Of a stretch of DNA of 64,000 bases, positions 55,509-63,751 are shown one piece after another. Position 1 is the first letter of the stretch; every line of letters starts with the position of its first letter. The stretch is taken from the NCBI RefSeq assembly GCF_030345795.1, contig NZ_JAUALB010000001.1, forward strand, positions 3,402,001 through 3,466,000. The letters are read 5' to 3'. The position numbers and the translations under genes were made by a program. A model generated the notes under the pieces. The model was not told where the DNA came from. It saw only the letters and a program-made list of their open reading frames with translations, and did not search any database. This DNA is from Micromonospora sp. WMMA1363 (GTDB lineage: Bacteria; Actinomycetota; Actinomycetes; Mycobacteriales; Micromonosporaceae).

Positions 55509-55748
55509 GTGTCGGTGCATCAGCCGGTACGGCCGCAGTGGATCTGCGCGGGGTGCGGCGCAGCGTGGCCGTGTCGGACTCGTAAGCGGCAGCTCGTGGC
55601 GGAGTTCACCGGTGCACGGGTGTCGCTGATGCTGCACCTGTCGGCGTACCTGGTGCAGGCGTGCGAGGATCTGCCACACACGCCGTCGGGGGTGTTGCAC
55701 GCGCGGTTCCTCGCCTGGCCACGCTCGGCGGCACTGCGCGACGAGTAG
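55509..55748 (+). CDS. Small Cys-containing AICE protein ('flavin reductase' in databases)
   Basis: About 79 residues (GTG at 55509 or 55515): PVRPQWICAGCGAAWPCRTR contains CxxC plus a third Cys like a zinc knuckle, followed by QLVAEFTGARVSLMLHLSAY and ACEDLPHTPSGVLHARFLAW. This family is widespread beside actinomycete integrases and commonly labelled flavin reductase without evidence. A truncated paralogue lies at 50482. Confidence 0.7.
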   Translation: MSVHQPVRPQWICAGCGAAWPCRTRKRQLVAEFTGARVSLMLHLSAYLVQACEDLPHTPSGVLHARFLAWPRSAALRDE

Positions 55749-55801
55749 CAAGCGCCCCGACCAGGATCATGGGTCCGGGTCGGGGCGCCGCTGGTCGGGT
55801 G

Positions 55802-57085
55802 TCAGTTGTCGGCGGGTGGGGTGTCGTCGTCTGGGTCGGTGTCGTCGGGGTGCAGGGCTCGGTTCATGGCTTCGATGGCGTTGCGGTGCAGGCGGGGTCG
55901 GATGTGGGCGTAGATGTCGGCGGTGACGTGCAGCCGGGCGTGGCCGAGGAGTTCCTTGATGGTGACGAGTTCGACGCCCTGTTCCAGCAGCAACGTCGCG
56001 CAAGTGTGTCGGAGATCGTGGAAGCGGATGTAGCGGACCTCGGCGAGGTAACAAATCGTCTCGTGTTGACGGTGCACGTTGGCGGGGTCGAGCGGCCCTC
56101 CCGTAGTTGAGGCGAACACCAGGTCGAGATCTGCCCAGGTGTCGCCGGCTTTCCGCCGGTCGACGGCCTGGCGTTGGCGGTAGAGGGTCAGCGAGGTGAT
56201 GCAGTCTCGGGGTAGCAGGATCCGCCGTTGTGAGGCTTCGGTCTTGGGTGGTTGGAAGGTCATGCCGCCTTTGGTGCGGGCGAGGGTGCGGCGTACGGAC
56301 AGGTGCCCGGCTTCGAGGTCGATGTCGGACCATTGCAGGCCGAGGATTTCGCCGCGTCGCATGCCGGTGCGTAGCGCGAGTTCGAACAGTGGGCCGTGGC
56401 GGTGGAACGCGGCGGCGTACAGATATTTGCGGGCCTCCCGGGCGGTGAACGGTTGGTATCGGCTGCGGGCGGGGGTGGGGAGTCGGACCGGGGAGGCGAC
56501 GTTGCGGTGCAAGAGTTCCTCCCGTACGGCGTGGGCGAGGGCTGCGGACAGGACCGCGCGGATGTAGCGGACCGTCGCCGGCTTCACGTGGCGTTGGCAG
56601 CAGGCGCCGACGGCGCAGCAGCGGGGCCGTCGGTCCTTGCGCGGGTGGTGCGGGTCGCGGCGGGTGTCCCAACCACGGGCGCAGCACTGGCACACGGATT
56701 GGATGGTGTCAAGGAACGTGCGGACCTCGGTGACGGTGAGCGCGGCGAGCCGGCGGTGACCGAGGGCGGGGATGAGGAACTGGCGGACGTAGGTGTCGTA
56801 GTTGGCGTAGGTGGTGGGCCGGACCTGGTGGACCACCACGGTGGTGAGCCAGCGGGTGAGGTAGTCGGCGACGGTGAGCGTCGGGTCGGCGGTCGCGGGC
56901 AGACCCCGGTGGGAGTCGGCGAGTTTGACGGCCAGCTTGTCGGCGGCTTCCTTGCGGGTGGCGCCGTAGACCCGGACCCGTCGGCTGCTGCCGTCGGCGG
57001 CCTGGACGTAGCCGGCGCCTTCCCACCGGCCGTCGGCGCGCTGGTAGACGGTGCCTTCACCGTTGGCGCGTTTCCTACCGGCCAT
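55802..57085 (-). CDS. int: Tyrosine site-specific integrase
   Basis: A 427-residue recombinase. The arm-binding N-terminus (GEGTVYQRADGRWEGAGYVQ) leads to a SAM-like core-binding domain. This is interrupted at about 130-170 by a cysteine-rich insert (SVCQCCARGW, RPRCCAVGACCQRH) that looks like a zinc-binding element. The catalytic domain has R243 (RTGMRRGEILGL), HDLRHTCATLL, GHARLHVTADIYAH and nucleophile Y392. It overlaps xis by 11 bp. The insertion site is not a tRNA in this window. Confidence 0.93.
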   Translation of the reverse strand: MAGRKRANGEGTVYQRADGRWEGAGYVQAADGSSRRVRVYGATRKEAADKLAVKLADSHRGLPATADPTLTVADYLTRWLTTVVVHQVRPTTYANYDTYVRQFLIPALGHRRLAALTVTEVRTFLDTIQSVCQCCARGWDTRRDPHHPRKDRRPRCCAVGACCQRHVKPATVRYIRAVLSAALAHAVREELLHRNVASPVRLPTPARSRYQPFTAREARKYLYAAAFHRHGPLFELALRTGMRRGEILGLQWSDIDLEAGHLSVRRTLARTKGGMTFQPPKTEASQRRILLPRDCITSLTLYRQRQAVDRRKAGDTWADLDLVFASTTGGPLDPANVHRQHETICYLAEVRYIRFHDLRHTCATLLLEQGVELVTIKELLGHARLHVTADIYAHIRPRLHRNAIEAMNRALHPDDTDPDDDTPPADN

Positions 57086-57266
57086 GTCCGGTCACCTCCC
57101 CGTTCAACTCGCGCAGGTAGGCGGCCAGGGCCGTGGCGGGGATGCGGCGGCACCGGCCGATGCGGACCGACCGGAGTCGTCGGGTGCGGATGAGGTGGTA
57201 GACGGTGTGCTTGGACACTTGGAGCCGGTCCATGACCTGGGCCACGGTGAGCAGGTCAGCGGTCAC
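57075..57266 (-). CDS. xis: Excisionase (helix-turn-helix)
   Basis: Predicted 63 residues, GTG at 57264-57266. LLTVAQVMDRLQVSKHTVYH and LIRTRRLRSVRIGRCRRIPA form the MerR/AlpA-like winged HTH of AICE Xis proteins. Its start overlaps the repSA stop (GTGA) and its end overlaps int, so rep, xis and int are coupled. Confidence 0.9.
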   Translation of the reverse strand: MTADLLTVAQVMDRLQVSKHTVYHLIRTRRLRSVRIGRCRRIPATALAAYLRELNGEVTGHGR

Positions 57267-58612
57267 GCCCCACCTCCGGGTCCGGTGTAGCGCCAGTCGC
57301 CGACAACGAGCACGCCCGCCGGGTTGACGCCGGCCCGCTCGGCGTGCCGGTCGGCCATCCAGTTGCGGCGTTCGGCGCGTAGCGCAGTGAGGGTGGTGGA
57401 GTAGGTGCGTGAGGTGGTGGCGAAGTGGCCCCGGAAGCCGAGGGTGTGCGCGTACCGGCGCAGCGTCAGCCGACCGAGGCCGGGTTGGGCGCCCAGCCAC
57501 CAGCAGGTGTCGACCAGCCGGCGGGCGTGCCCGCTCAGGTGCCGCAGGCTGACGCCGGGTCGCCGACCAGTGCCCGAGCACCGGTGACACAGCACCGTCG
57601 TTGCGCGGTTGGTGCCGTGGCCGTCGCAGGTGCGGCAGTAGATCGGGCCGAGGTCGACCCCGACCGTCTCGGCGGCCTTGGTGGCGTACTTCGCCACGTA
57701 CCGGGCCACCACCGTCTCCGACAGGTCACCGGCGCGGCTGATCGGGCGGACGTCGACCTGCCTGCCCCACCTCAACCGTCGAGCTGGCACCCGTCGGCAG
57801 GCCGGGGTGGTCACCTCGACTCGCCGGATCGCGGCGTGGATGGCGTGGTCGAGCAGGTCGACGCTGGCCCAGCCGGCCGGGGCCGAGGACGGGCCGTCGG
57901 CGCCGTCCAGGCGGACGATCGCATGCAGGTGCACCACTCCCCGGGCCTGGAACTCGGCGACCTTGGCGAACACCACCCGCACCTGCCGTGCCGCCACCGC
58001 CCGAGGCAGGCCGGCTGCGGCGGCCAGGCCACGACGCGTCTCGGTCGTGAACCGCGCCCACAGCAGCCCGGCGTTCGCGTTGAACAGCACCTGACCGGGG
58101 TAGTCGTAGCCGGTCGGGTCCAGGGGCGTGCCGATCGCCGGATCGGCGGCGAGGTGCCACCTGCCACAGCTACGGTGAGCCGCCGTACGCCGGGTGCGGG
58201 GGTGGCAAGGGCGGGGCTGGCCGTGCCGGTCCGGGCCGAGGTGCACCGGCCCGAACGACGGCGCGGTCACCGTGACGAACAGCCGGGGCCGGTCGGCGAC
58301 CTGCGCTGGAGTGTCCTTTCCGCCGTGCAGGCCGGCGGCGATCAGGTGGTACGCGTCCAGCTTGTACAACGCGGAGCAGGCCGGACACACCGTCGCGCGG
58401 CGGCTGCGGCAGCGCAACCCGACCACCCGACCGGGTGTGGTGGCCGCGTCGAGGCGGTCGACGATCCTGCCGGTGCCGCGCTCGACGAGCAGACTGCTAC
58501 CGGCGACGGCGACCGGATGCCGGCACTCGCCGACCTGGTGTGCGAGGCCGGTGGAGGCCATCACGCGGAGCAGGCCGCCCAGATCCGTTGGTACAGGGTG
58601 GGGTGACATCAT
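57263..58612 (-). CDS. repSA: RepSA-like rolling-circle replication initiator
   Basis: Predicted 449 residues, start at MMSPHPVPTD (ATG at 58610-58612) after AAGGAGAAGGAA. Two N-terminal CxxC groups (VCPACSALY) and an internal zinc knuckle (CRTCDGHGTN, CHRCSGTG). The HUH motif is VVHLHAIVRL (H228, H230), and the nucleophile region is ARYVAKYATK (Y305/Y309). It nicks the double-stranded origin to start replication of the excised circle. Confidence 0.88.
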   Translation of the reverse strand: MMSPHPVPTDLGGLLRVMASTGLAHQVGECRHPVAVAGSSLLVERGTGRIVDRLDAATTPGRVVGLRCRSRRATVCPACSALYKLDAYHLIAAGLHGGKDTPAQVADRPRLFVTVTAPSFGPVHLGPDRHGQPRPCHPRTRRTAAHRSCGRWHLAADPAIGTPLDPTGYDYPGQVLFNANAGLLWARFTTETRRGLAAAAGLPRAVAARQVRVVFAKVAEFQARGVVHLHAIVRLDGADGPSSAPAGWASVDLLDHAIHAAIRRVEVTTPACRRVPARRLRWGRQVDVRPISRAGDLSETVVARYVAKYATKAAETVGVDLGPIYCRTCDGHGTNRATTVLCHRCSGTGRRPGVSLRHLSGHARRLVDTCWWLGAQPGLGRLTLRRYAHTLGFRGHFATTSRTYSTTLTALRAERRNWMADRHAERAGVNPAGVLVVGDWRYTGPGGGA

Positions 58613-58712
58613 CGGGGGTGGTTCCTTCTCCTTGCTGGGATAGGGGCTGGACCCGGGCAGCGCGGCGGAGTGTTCTTGGCGGAATGGGCCGCCGCTCTGC
58701 CCGGGGAACTCG

Positions 58713-60079
58713 TCATCGGGGTGCGGCATCGGCCACCGCCTCCCCCGTGGTCAACAGGTGCAGCGGGTCGCGGACCAGGTGCGCGGTCGCGGTGGCGATC
58801 GCATCGGCGGTCGCGTCGGGCACGTACGGCGTGCGGACCAGGGTGAACCCGGGCCGACCCTGCGCAACCATCGACGCCACGCCGACATAGGCCGGGTCTT
58901 GCAGCCGACGCGGATGCTCATCCGGCGCGGCCGTGATGTCCGAGCCGAGCACCGCCGTGGCCGCCTCCGAGGTGCGCTGCGCGAAGCTGATCGCGACCTG
59001 GCAGTTGTCGCGGATCTTCGTCGGGATCGCATCCCCGGTCGCCTTCTGCGTCGCCAGAACGACCTGGATGCCGACGTTGCGGCCCTTACGGATCAACTCC
59101 TCCACCAGCCGGGCGGTCTCCCGGGCCAGGGCGTCAAGGCGCTTGGACTGCGCGTCGGTGCCCTTGGTCTCGTTCAGGAACGTGTGCGCCTCATCGATCA
59201 CCACCACAACCAGAGGCCAGGAGGCGGACGGGCCTACGTGCCACACGTTCTTCACCCCGAGCACCGAGCGGATCGCGTACTGCCGGGCGACCATCAACTC
59301 CCGCACCCGGGCCAGATGATCACGGACCTGCTCCGGGTCGTCCTTCGCCGACAACCACGCGCGGGCGAACAGATCGTCGTAGTCCGGGCCACCCTTGCCG
59401 TCAATCAGCACGAACTGCACCGCCGGGCAAGAGGCGAGCTGACAGAACCGGGCGTTCAGGAACGACGTCTTGCCGTAACCCGCCAGCCCCGCAACCACCA
59501 CTCCGGAGACACCGGCCGAGCGGATCGTGACCGGCTGGCCGTCGGCGTCCACGCCAGCGACCCACACCGCCGGATCCGACCCGGCCTCTGCCGATTCGGC
59601 CCAGGTCGCGGGTTCGGTGAGGGGGTCGTGCAGCAGCGCCCGTATCCGGACCAGGCCGGGGCGGGCCTGCGCCACCCTCACCAGCGGCACCCGCCACACG
59701 TCGGCCAGATGCCCGGCCGCCTGCGTGAACTCCTCAACGCCGAGACGACCGACGGTGGAAGCGTCGACGCGCACGCCCCATCGCTCGGCCGCCACCGTCA
59801 CCGCCGGGATCAACTCCCGGGTCACGACCGTGCCCGGCGGCCGATTGGACCACCACGGCGGGCGGATCCGCTCGGTCTGGGCCAGGCCGACCCGGCGGCG
59901 GTCCGCCGCCACGTGTACTTGATCCGCCACGCGACCCGCAGCACCGGACGGAGCTGCTTGCCTACTACCAGATACCGCACGGCGTGCGCGCCGAGCCATA
60001 CGAGTACGGCCAGGGCGGCGACCGACAGCACGACGGCCGGCACCGCCATGGCGAGGCGGGTATCAGGGGGATTGATCAT
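58713..60079 (-). pseudogene. FtsK/SpoIIIE-type DNA translocase (Tra), frameshifted
   Basis: The first part (ATG at 60077-60079; membrane helix AVPAVVLSVAALAVLVWLGA, then VLRVAWRIKYTWRR) and the motor part (GLAQTERIRPPWW onward) are in different frames. The break is at about 59888-59897, next to CCC/GGCGGCGG. The span is 1,367 bp, one base short of 456 codons. Walker A GLAGYGKTSFL, Walker B VVVVIDEAHTFL, sensor VLATQKATGD. Such proteins pump double-stranded DNA between hyphae. Starts by ATGA overlap with the gene upstream. Confidence 0.82.
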
Positions 60080-60399
60080 GCGGCCTTCACCGCCGTTAAC
60101 GCCGACGCCCGGAAGATCTGCCAGGCCCGGCCGTTCTTCTCCCCCGTCACGAACGTCAACCCGGACGCCTGGACCATCTGCCCCACGGCCAGGTCCTTCG
60201 GCACCGACGGCTGCGGCACCGACACCCGCAAAACCTGCGGGGTCCCGCCCTCGACCGTCAACGCGAGGGGCACCTCCACCAACGGCGCACCCGTGACCCG
60301 ATCCGTCGCGGCAACACCATTGGCCTTGTCCTTGAACTGCGGTGCCGGCACAGCCAGCACCAGCAGCGTCTGGCTGCCATCAATCGGCAACACCAACAT
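60076..60399 (-). CDS. SCO3933-type AICE protein
   Basis: Predicted 107 residues from the ATG at 60397-60399 behind GAGGAGAA. MLVLPIDGSQTLLVLAVPAP, FKDKANGVAATDRVTGAPL and GLTFVTGEKNGRAWQIFRAS are typical of a beta-rich protein always found as first gene of the rep-tra operon in SLP1/pSAM2-like elements. Role unproven. Its promoter contains the GntR operator palindrome. Confidence 0.75.
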   Translation of the reverse strand: MLVLPIDGSQTLLVLAVPAPQFKDKANGVAATDRVTGAPLVEVPLALTVEGGTPQVLRVSVPQPSVPKDLAVGQMVQASGLTFVTGEKNGRAWQIFRASALTAVKAA

Positions 60400-60456
60400 G
60401 TCGTGTTCTCCTCTACTCTGGTCCACGCCACTGCGGCATGCGTCCCGTGCACATAA

Positions 60457-60516
60457 GGTGTCACGTGACACCCGTGATGGTCAAGAGGTTTGGGAACACG
60501 ACTGTCATGTGACGCC
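60457..60516. promoter_or_regulatory. KorSA-type operators in the divergent promoter
   Basis: GGTGTCACGTGACACC at 60457-60472 is a perfect 16-bp palindrome. TGTCATGTGACGCC at 60503-60516 is a second, imperfect copy. They lie between the minus-strand tra-rep operon and the plus-strand GntR gene, so one repressor can silence both. Confidence 0.82.
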
Positions 60517-60555
60517 TGTCTCGCCCGATCAGCCCATGACGGTTACGATCAGCGC

Positions 60556-61119
60556 ATGGCCCACGACCCAGACGACAAGCGAGCCCTATTCCAGCAGGTC
60601 GTCGACGACATCCTCGACCAGATTCGCGACGGACGCCTCAACCCCAACGACCCACTCCCGTCCGCCCGCAAGATGGCCGACCTCTACGGCGTGGCCTCCA
60701 TGACCGCCCAACGCGCACTACGCGAACTCCAACACCGGCGCATCACCTACAGCGTCGCCGGCAAAGGCACCTTCGTGCACCCCGACGCCTTCGACCTGCT
60801 CCGCGGCGGCGTCCTCCGCGAACCCATCGACGACCCCGACCTCCGACGCCGAGTCGCCGCCTACCTCGCCGACCAACAGGCCATCACCATCCGCTACCAC
60901 CACGCCCGCACCGCCGACGACAAGAACGCCGCCCTACACGCGCTGTTGCGCCACGCCGACACCAACAACGACCTGATCGACGAAGTGATCAAATACCAGG
61001 CCAACCGCGGCAACTTCGCCCAGCAACCCGAACACCTCCGACGCCCCAGCAACGACGAGCAGGCCCCGCCACCCGCCAAGCGCTCCCGCAGCAGCCGCCA
61101 GCGCACGCCGAAGCAGTAA
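60556..61119 (+). CDS. GntR-family KorSA-like repressor
   Basis: Predicted 187 residues from the ATG at 60556. The winged helix (1-75) reads LFQQVVDDILDQIRDGRLNP, LPSARKMADLYGVASMTAQR and GKGTFVHP. The remaining region is short and helical with a basic tail (KRSRSSRQRTPKQ), not a full FadR/HutC sensor. By analogy with KorSA of pSAM2 it keeps transfer and replication genes silent while the element is integrated. Confidence 0.88.
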   Translation: MAHDPDDKRALFQQVVDDILDQIRDGRLNPNDPLPSARKMADLYGVASMTAQRALRELQHRRITYSVAGKGTFVHPDAFDLLRGGVLREPIDDPDLRRRVAAYLADQQAITIRYHHARTADDKNAALHALLRHADTNNDLIDEVIKYQANRGNFAQQPEHLRRPSNDEQAPPPAKRSRSSRQRTPKQ

Positions 61120-61336
61120 GCCAGCCGGACCAAGGCCCTCGACCAAGATCCGACTGGCTCAAAACTGCTCTACAGGATCAAGTGCGCCCGGCTACGCCGG
61201 ACGCACGCGCACGCGCTATGCCGTTCCGGCCCGCGCGCACGCACCCACGCAACAGGACGCGCCGAGTCCGAAGCAACCCACATCGAGGCCGTGACGATCG
61301 CTGAAGCGATGCAGGGTGCTTAAAGTACTTCCGGCA

Positions 61337-63240
61337 ATCGAGTAGGGGGCCGGGTCGCCCGACCCCCTCTCACACCACCGGACATGCGGGCCCGCATCCG
61401 GCGGTTCGTTAAGCCGCTTGGTTGAATCGTTGCCAGAGTTGGAAGAGCCGGTGCAGGCCGAGGTTGTCCCAGTAGGCACCGGGCAGGGCGACGCTGAGCG
61501 CGGTCGACCTCGCCATACGCCAGTGGCCCCGGTGGCTGTTGCCCCATTGGTGGGCTTGGCCAGTCGGGATCCCCAGCGACTTGAGGGCCCGCACTCTGCG
61601 TTTCGGAAGTTTCCACTCCTTCCAGCGCACCTGCCGTAGCCGGCGGTGTAGCCAGGCATCCACCCGACGGAACACGCTGGGTGTGCCGACCAGACGGAAG
61701 TAGCCCATCCACCCGAGGATGAACCCGTTGAGTTCCTCGATCCGCCTGCCCATCGGCACCCGCCAGTTTCGGCGGGTCAGTTGGCGCAGCCGCTGCTTGA
61801 GCCGCAGCACCGCCTTGGGATCGACCCGGATCCTGACCTCAGATTTAGAACAGTAGAACCCGAATCCGAGTAGCGTCGCCTTCGGAGCCGGGCGCACCGA
61901 GGACTTGTCCTGGTTCACCTTGAGCTTGAGCCGCTCCTCGATCACCTTCGTGACCGAGCCGAGCACCCTTTGGGCGGCTCGTTCGCTGCGCACGAACACG
62001 CGAATATCGTCGGCGTAGCGGACGAACCGGTGACCGCGCTGCCACAGCTCCCGGTCCAAGTCGTCGAGCATGATGTTCGACAAGATCGGCGAGAGCGGGG
62101 AGCCTTGCGGCGTTCCCTCCTCGGTCGCCAGTTTGACCCCGTCGACCATCACCCCGGCTTCCAGGTACCGGCGGATGAGCTTGAGCAGCTTACGGTCGTC
62201 AACCTTGCGAGCCACCCGCGCCATCAGCGTGTCGAACTGAACCCGGTCGAAGAACCGGTCCAGATCGACATCGACGACCCAGCGCAGCCCGTCAGCGACC
62301 GCTCGCCGCGCGACCCGTACCGCCCGGTGGGCGGACTTGCCGGGACGAAACCCGAAGCTGGCACCGCTGAAATGCGGGTCGAAGATCGGCGTGAGTACCT
62401 GCGCGATCGCCTGCTGGATCAACCGGTCCAGCACCGTGGGCACACCCAGATTCCGCGAACCGCCCCCGGGCTTGGGGATCACCACCCGGCGTACCGGCTG
62501 CGGCTGGTACGTGCCCGCGTCCAGAGCCGCCCGGACCTGCCCCCAGTGCTGACGTAGCCACCCACGAAGCTCGTGCGTGGCCAGGCCATCCACACCGGGT
62601 GCACCCCGATTGGACTCCACACGCTTCAGCGCCCGGCCAAGATTCTGCGGCGTGAGCATCTGCTCCCACAACGACAGCTCCCCGGCCTCGAAGGCGTTCT
62701 CCCCAATGCGCGCCGACCGGCCGCTACGCTCCACCGCAGGCTTTGACGGACTCACCGTCGCCGCCCTCGATGAGCCCACGTCCGCGGGATGGCTGCGATC
62801 ACCGCGACCGGCACGAGCAACACCAGATCCTTCGCCTCACCTAACGTTCGGCCCTTCCCGACGTGAAACATCGATCCCCGCCGGTACTATGGCCTCTGCT
62901 GACTTCTGCCCGGTCCATCCCGCCCTCACGGCCGAGACGGTCACCACCATCGGCGGTGACACCCGGACAGACCTCCCCGGATAAGAACGACCACTTTCCC
63001 CCTACGCCCGCCGCGTCTACGTGACGGCCCTGTCGATGGTGACGGGCTTCGTCGTGCGATGCCGACTCACCCAAACCGTCCCGCCTCACTACGCGGTTCG
63101 TGTTCCTCGGTGCAGGGTTTCGCCTCGGGCTTCCTCCCGACCCCGCCTCACGACGACGCCGTTGCCTCCGGCTCGGGGCAAGCACCACCTCTCTCCCCAG
63201 GGGACTCTCACCCCCAAGCAATCGCCCATGCCGGGCATAC
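61337..63240 (-). mobile_element. Group II intron, copy B (IIC type)
   Basis: Same length as copy A with every feature offset by 10,412 bp; no difference was noticed by eye. Its 5' boundary at 63240 again follows GTCGAT, and its 3' boundary at 61337 again ends CTCGAT. EBS1 candidate at plus-strand 63032-63037. It occupies the right end of the AICE. Confidence 0.88.
61409..62779 (-). CDS. Group II intron reverse transcriptase/maturase, copy B
   Basis: The 456-residue translation is the same as copy A (RYADDIRVFV active site, GIIM domain, no HNH). Identity implies very recent duplication, either by retrohoming from A to B or the reverse, or by recombination-linked conversion. Confidence 0.95.
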   Translation of the reverse strand: MGSSRAATVSPSKPAVERSGRSARIGENAFEAGELSLWEQMLTPQNLGRALKRVESNRGAPGVDGLATHELRGWLRQHWGQVRAALDAGTYQPQPVRRVVIPKPGGGSRNLGVPTVLDRLIQQAIAQVLTPIFDPHFSGASFGFRPGKSAHRAVRVARRAVADGLRWVVDVDLDRFFDRVQFDTLMARVARKVDDRKLLKLIRRYLEAGVMVDGVKLATEEGTPQGSPLSPILSNIMLDDLDRELWQRGHRFVRYADDIRVFVRSERAAQRVLGSVTKVIEERLKLKVNQDKSSVRPAPKATLLGFGFYCSKSEVRIRVDPKAVLRLKQRLRQLTRRNWRVPMGRRIEELNGFILGWMGYFRLVGTPSVFRRVDAWLHRRLRQVRWKEWKLPKRRVRALKSLGIPTGQAHQWGNSHRGHWRMARSTALSVALPGAYWDNLGLHRLFQLWQRFNQAA

Positions 63241-63249
63241 ATCGACGCC

Positions 63250-63266
63250 GCACCGCTACGCGGCAC
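63250..63266 (-). repeat. 5'-exon hairpin of intron B insertion site
   Basis: On the intron strand GTGCCGCGTAGCGGTGC folds into a 7-bp stem (two G-U pairs) with loop GUA, ending 9 nt before the intron. Confidence 0.75.
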
Positions 63267-63347
63267 GCCACCGAACAGTCCAGCAGCCGGAACCGCCGGA
63301 AACCCAGCCAAACAAACCAATCGATAAACTCGGATTTCATCTCTTTC

Positions 63348-63370
63348 TTGACGGCAACTGTGACGGCAAC
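63348..63370 (+). repeat. TGACGGCAAC-type 23-mer, copy 3
   Basis: Two exact TGACGGCAAC decamers 12 bp apart. Best match to the copy at 53965; candidate attR or integrase arm site at the right end of the AICE. Confidence 0.6.
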
Positions 63371-63400
63371 GCAGGCCGACACCGACCAACCACGACGCAC

Positions 63401-63442
63401 GACAGCGAGCGAGCCACTACGGGATGTTACTCGCTCGCTGTC
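63401..63442. terminator. 13-bp hairpin beyond the AICE end
   Basis: GACAGCGAGCGAG (63401-63413) pairs exactly with CTCGCTCGCTGTC (63430-63442). It follows the minus-strand gene at 63461 and insulates it from the element. Confidence 0.8.
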
Positions 63443-63460
63443 GAGCGGAGCGCCCGTTTC

Positions 63461-63637
63461 CTAATTCCCCAAGCCGCCAGCTACGCCCTCTAGCAGCCAC
63501 GACTTGACCGAATCAATAAGCGCTTTTACTGCCGATTCACCCTCTATCGTGTGGTGCTCCGAAATAACTTGTCCGGTCTCCACCTCAGCCAATTCAATCT
63601 CTGATTGGCCGTCCTCCCACAACACAATCTGACTCAT
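63461..63637 (-). CDS. Small acidic protein, function unknown
   Basis: 58 residues from the ATG at 63635-63637 (AAGGCGA upstream): MSQIVLWEDGQSEIELAEVE, then KALIDSVKSWLLEGVAGGLG. Lower GC than the core chromosome, like the toxin-immunity cassette on the other side of the AICE. No family recognised. Confidence 0.5.
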   Translation of the reverse strand: MSQIVLWEDGQSEIELAEVETGQVISEHHTIEGESAVKALIDSVKSWLLEGVAGGLGN

Positions 63638-63751
63638 TCGATGTTCGCCTTGCCTGAGCCCTGGAGGACGGACCACGTGCAACAACTGCTACACACAGTT
63701 GCAGGCCATTACTCAGAAACCCTCGGCGACCAAGACAGTCACGATAACGAT

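Larger units (their letters stand above)
53965..63370. mobile_element. Actinomycete integrative and conjugative element (AICE)
   Basis: A pSAM2-like gene set: NUDIX, XRE, small Cys protein, int, xis, repSA, FtsK-like tra and SCO3933-type genes, most on the minus strand with coupled overlaps, and a divergent GntR/KorSA gene. Ends are provisional, set by similar 23-mers at 53965 and 63348 (2 mismatches). No tRNA gene flanks the ends, which is unusual for AICEs. Intron B sits inside the right end. Confidence 0.7.
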
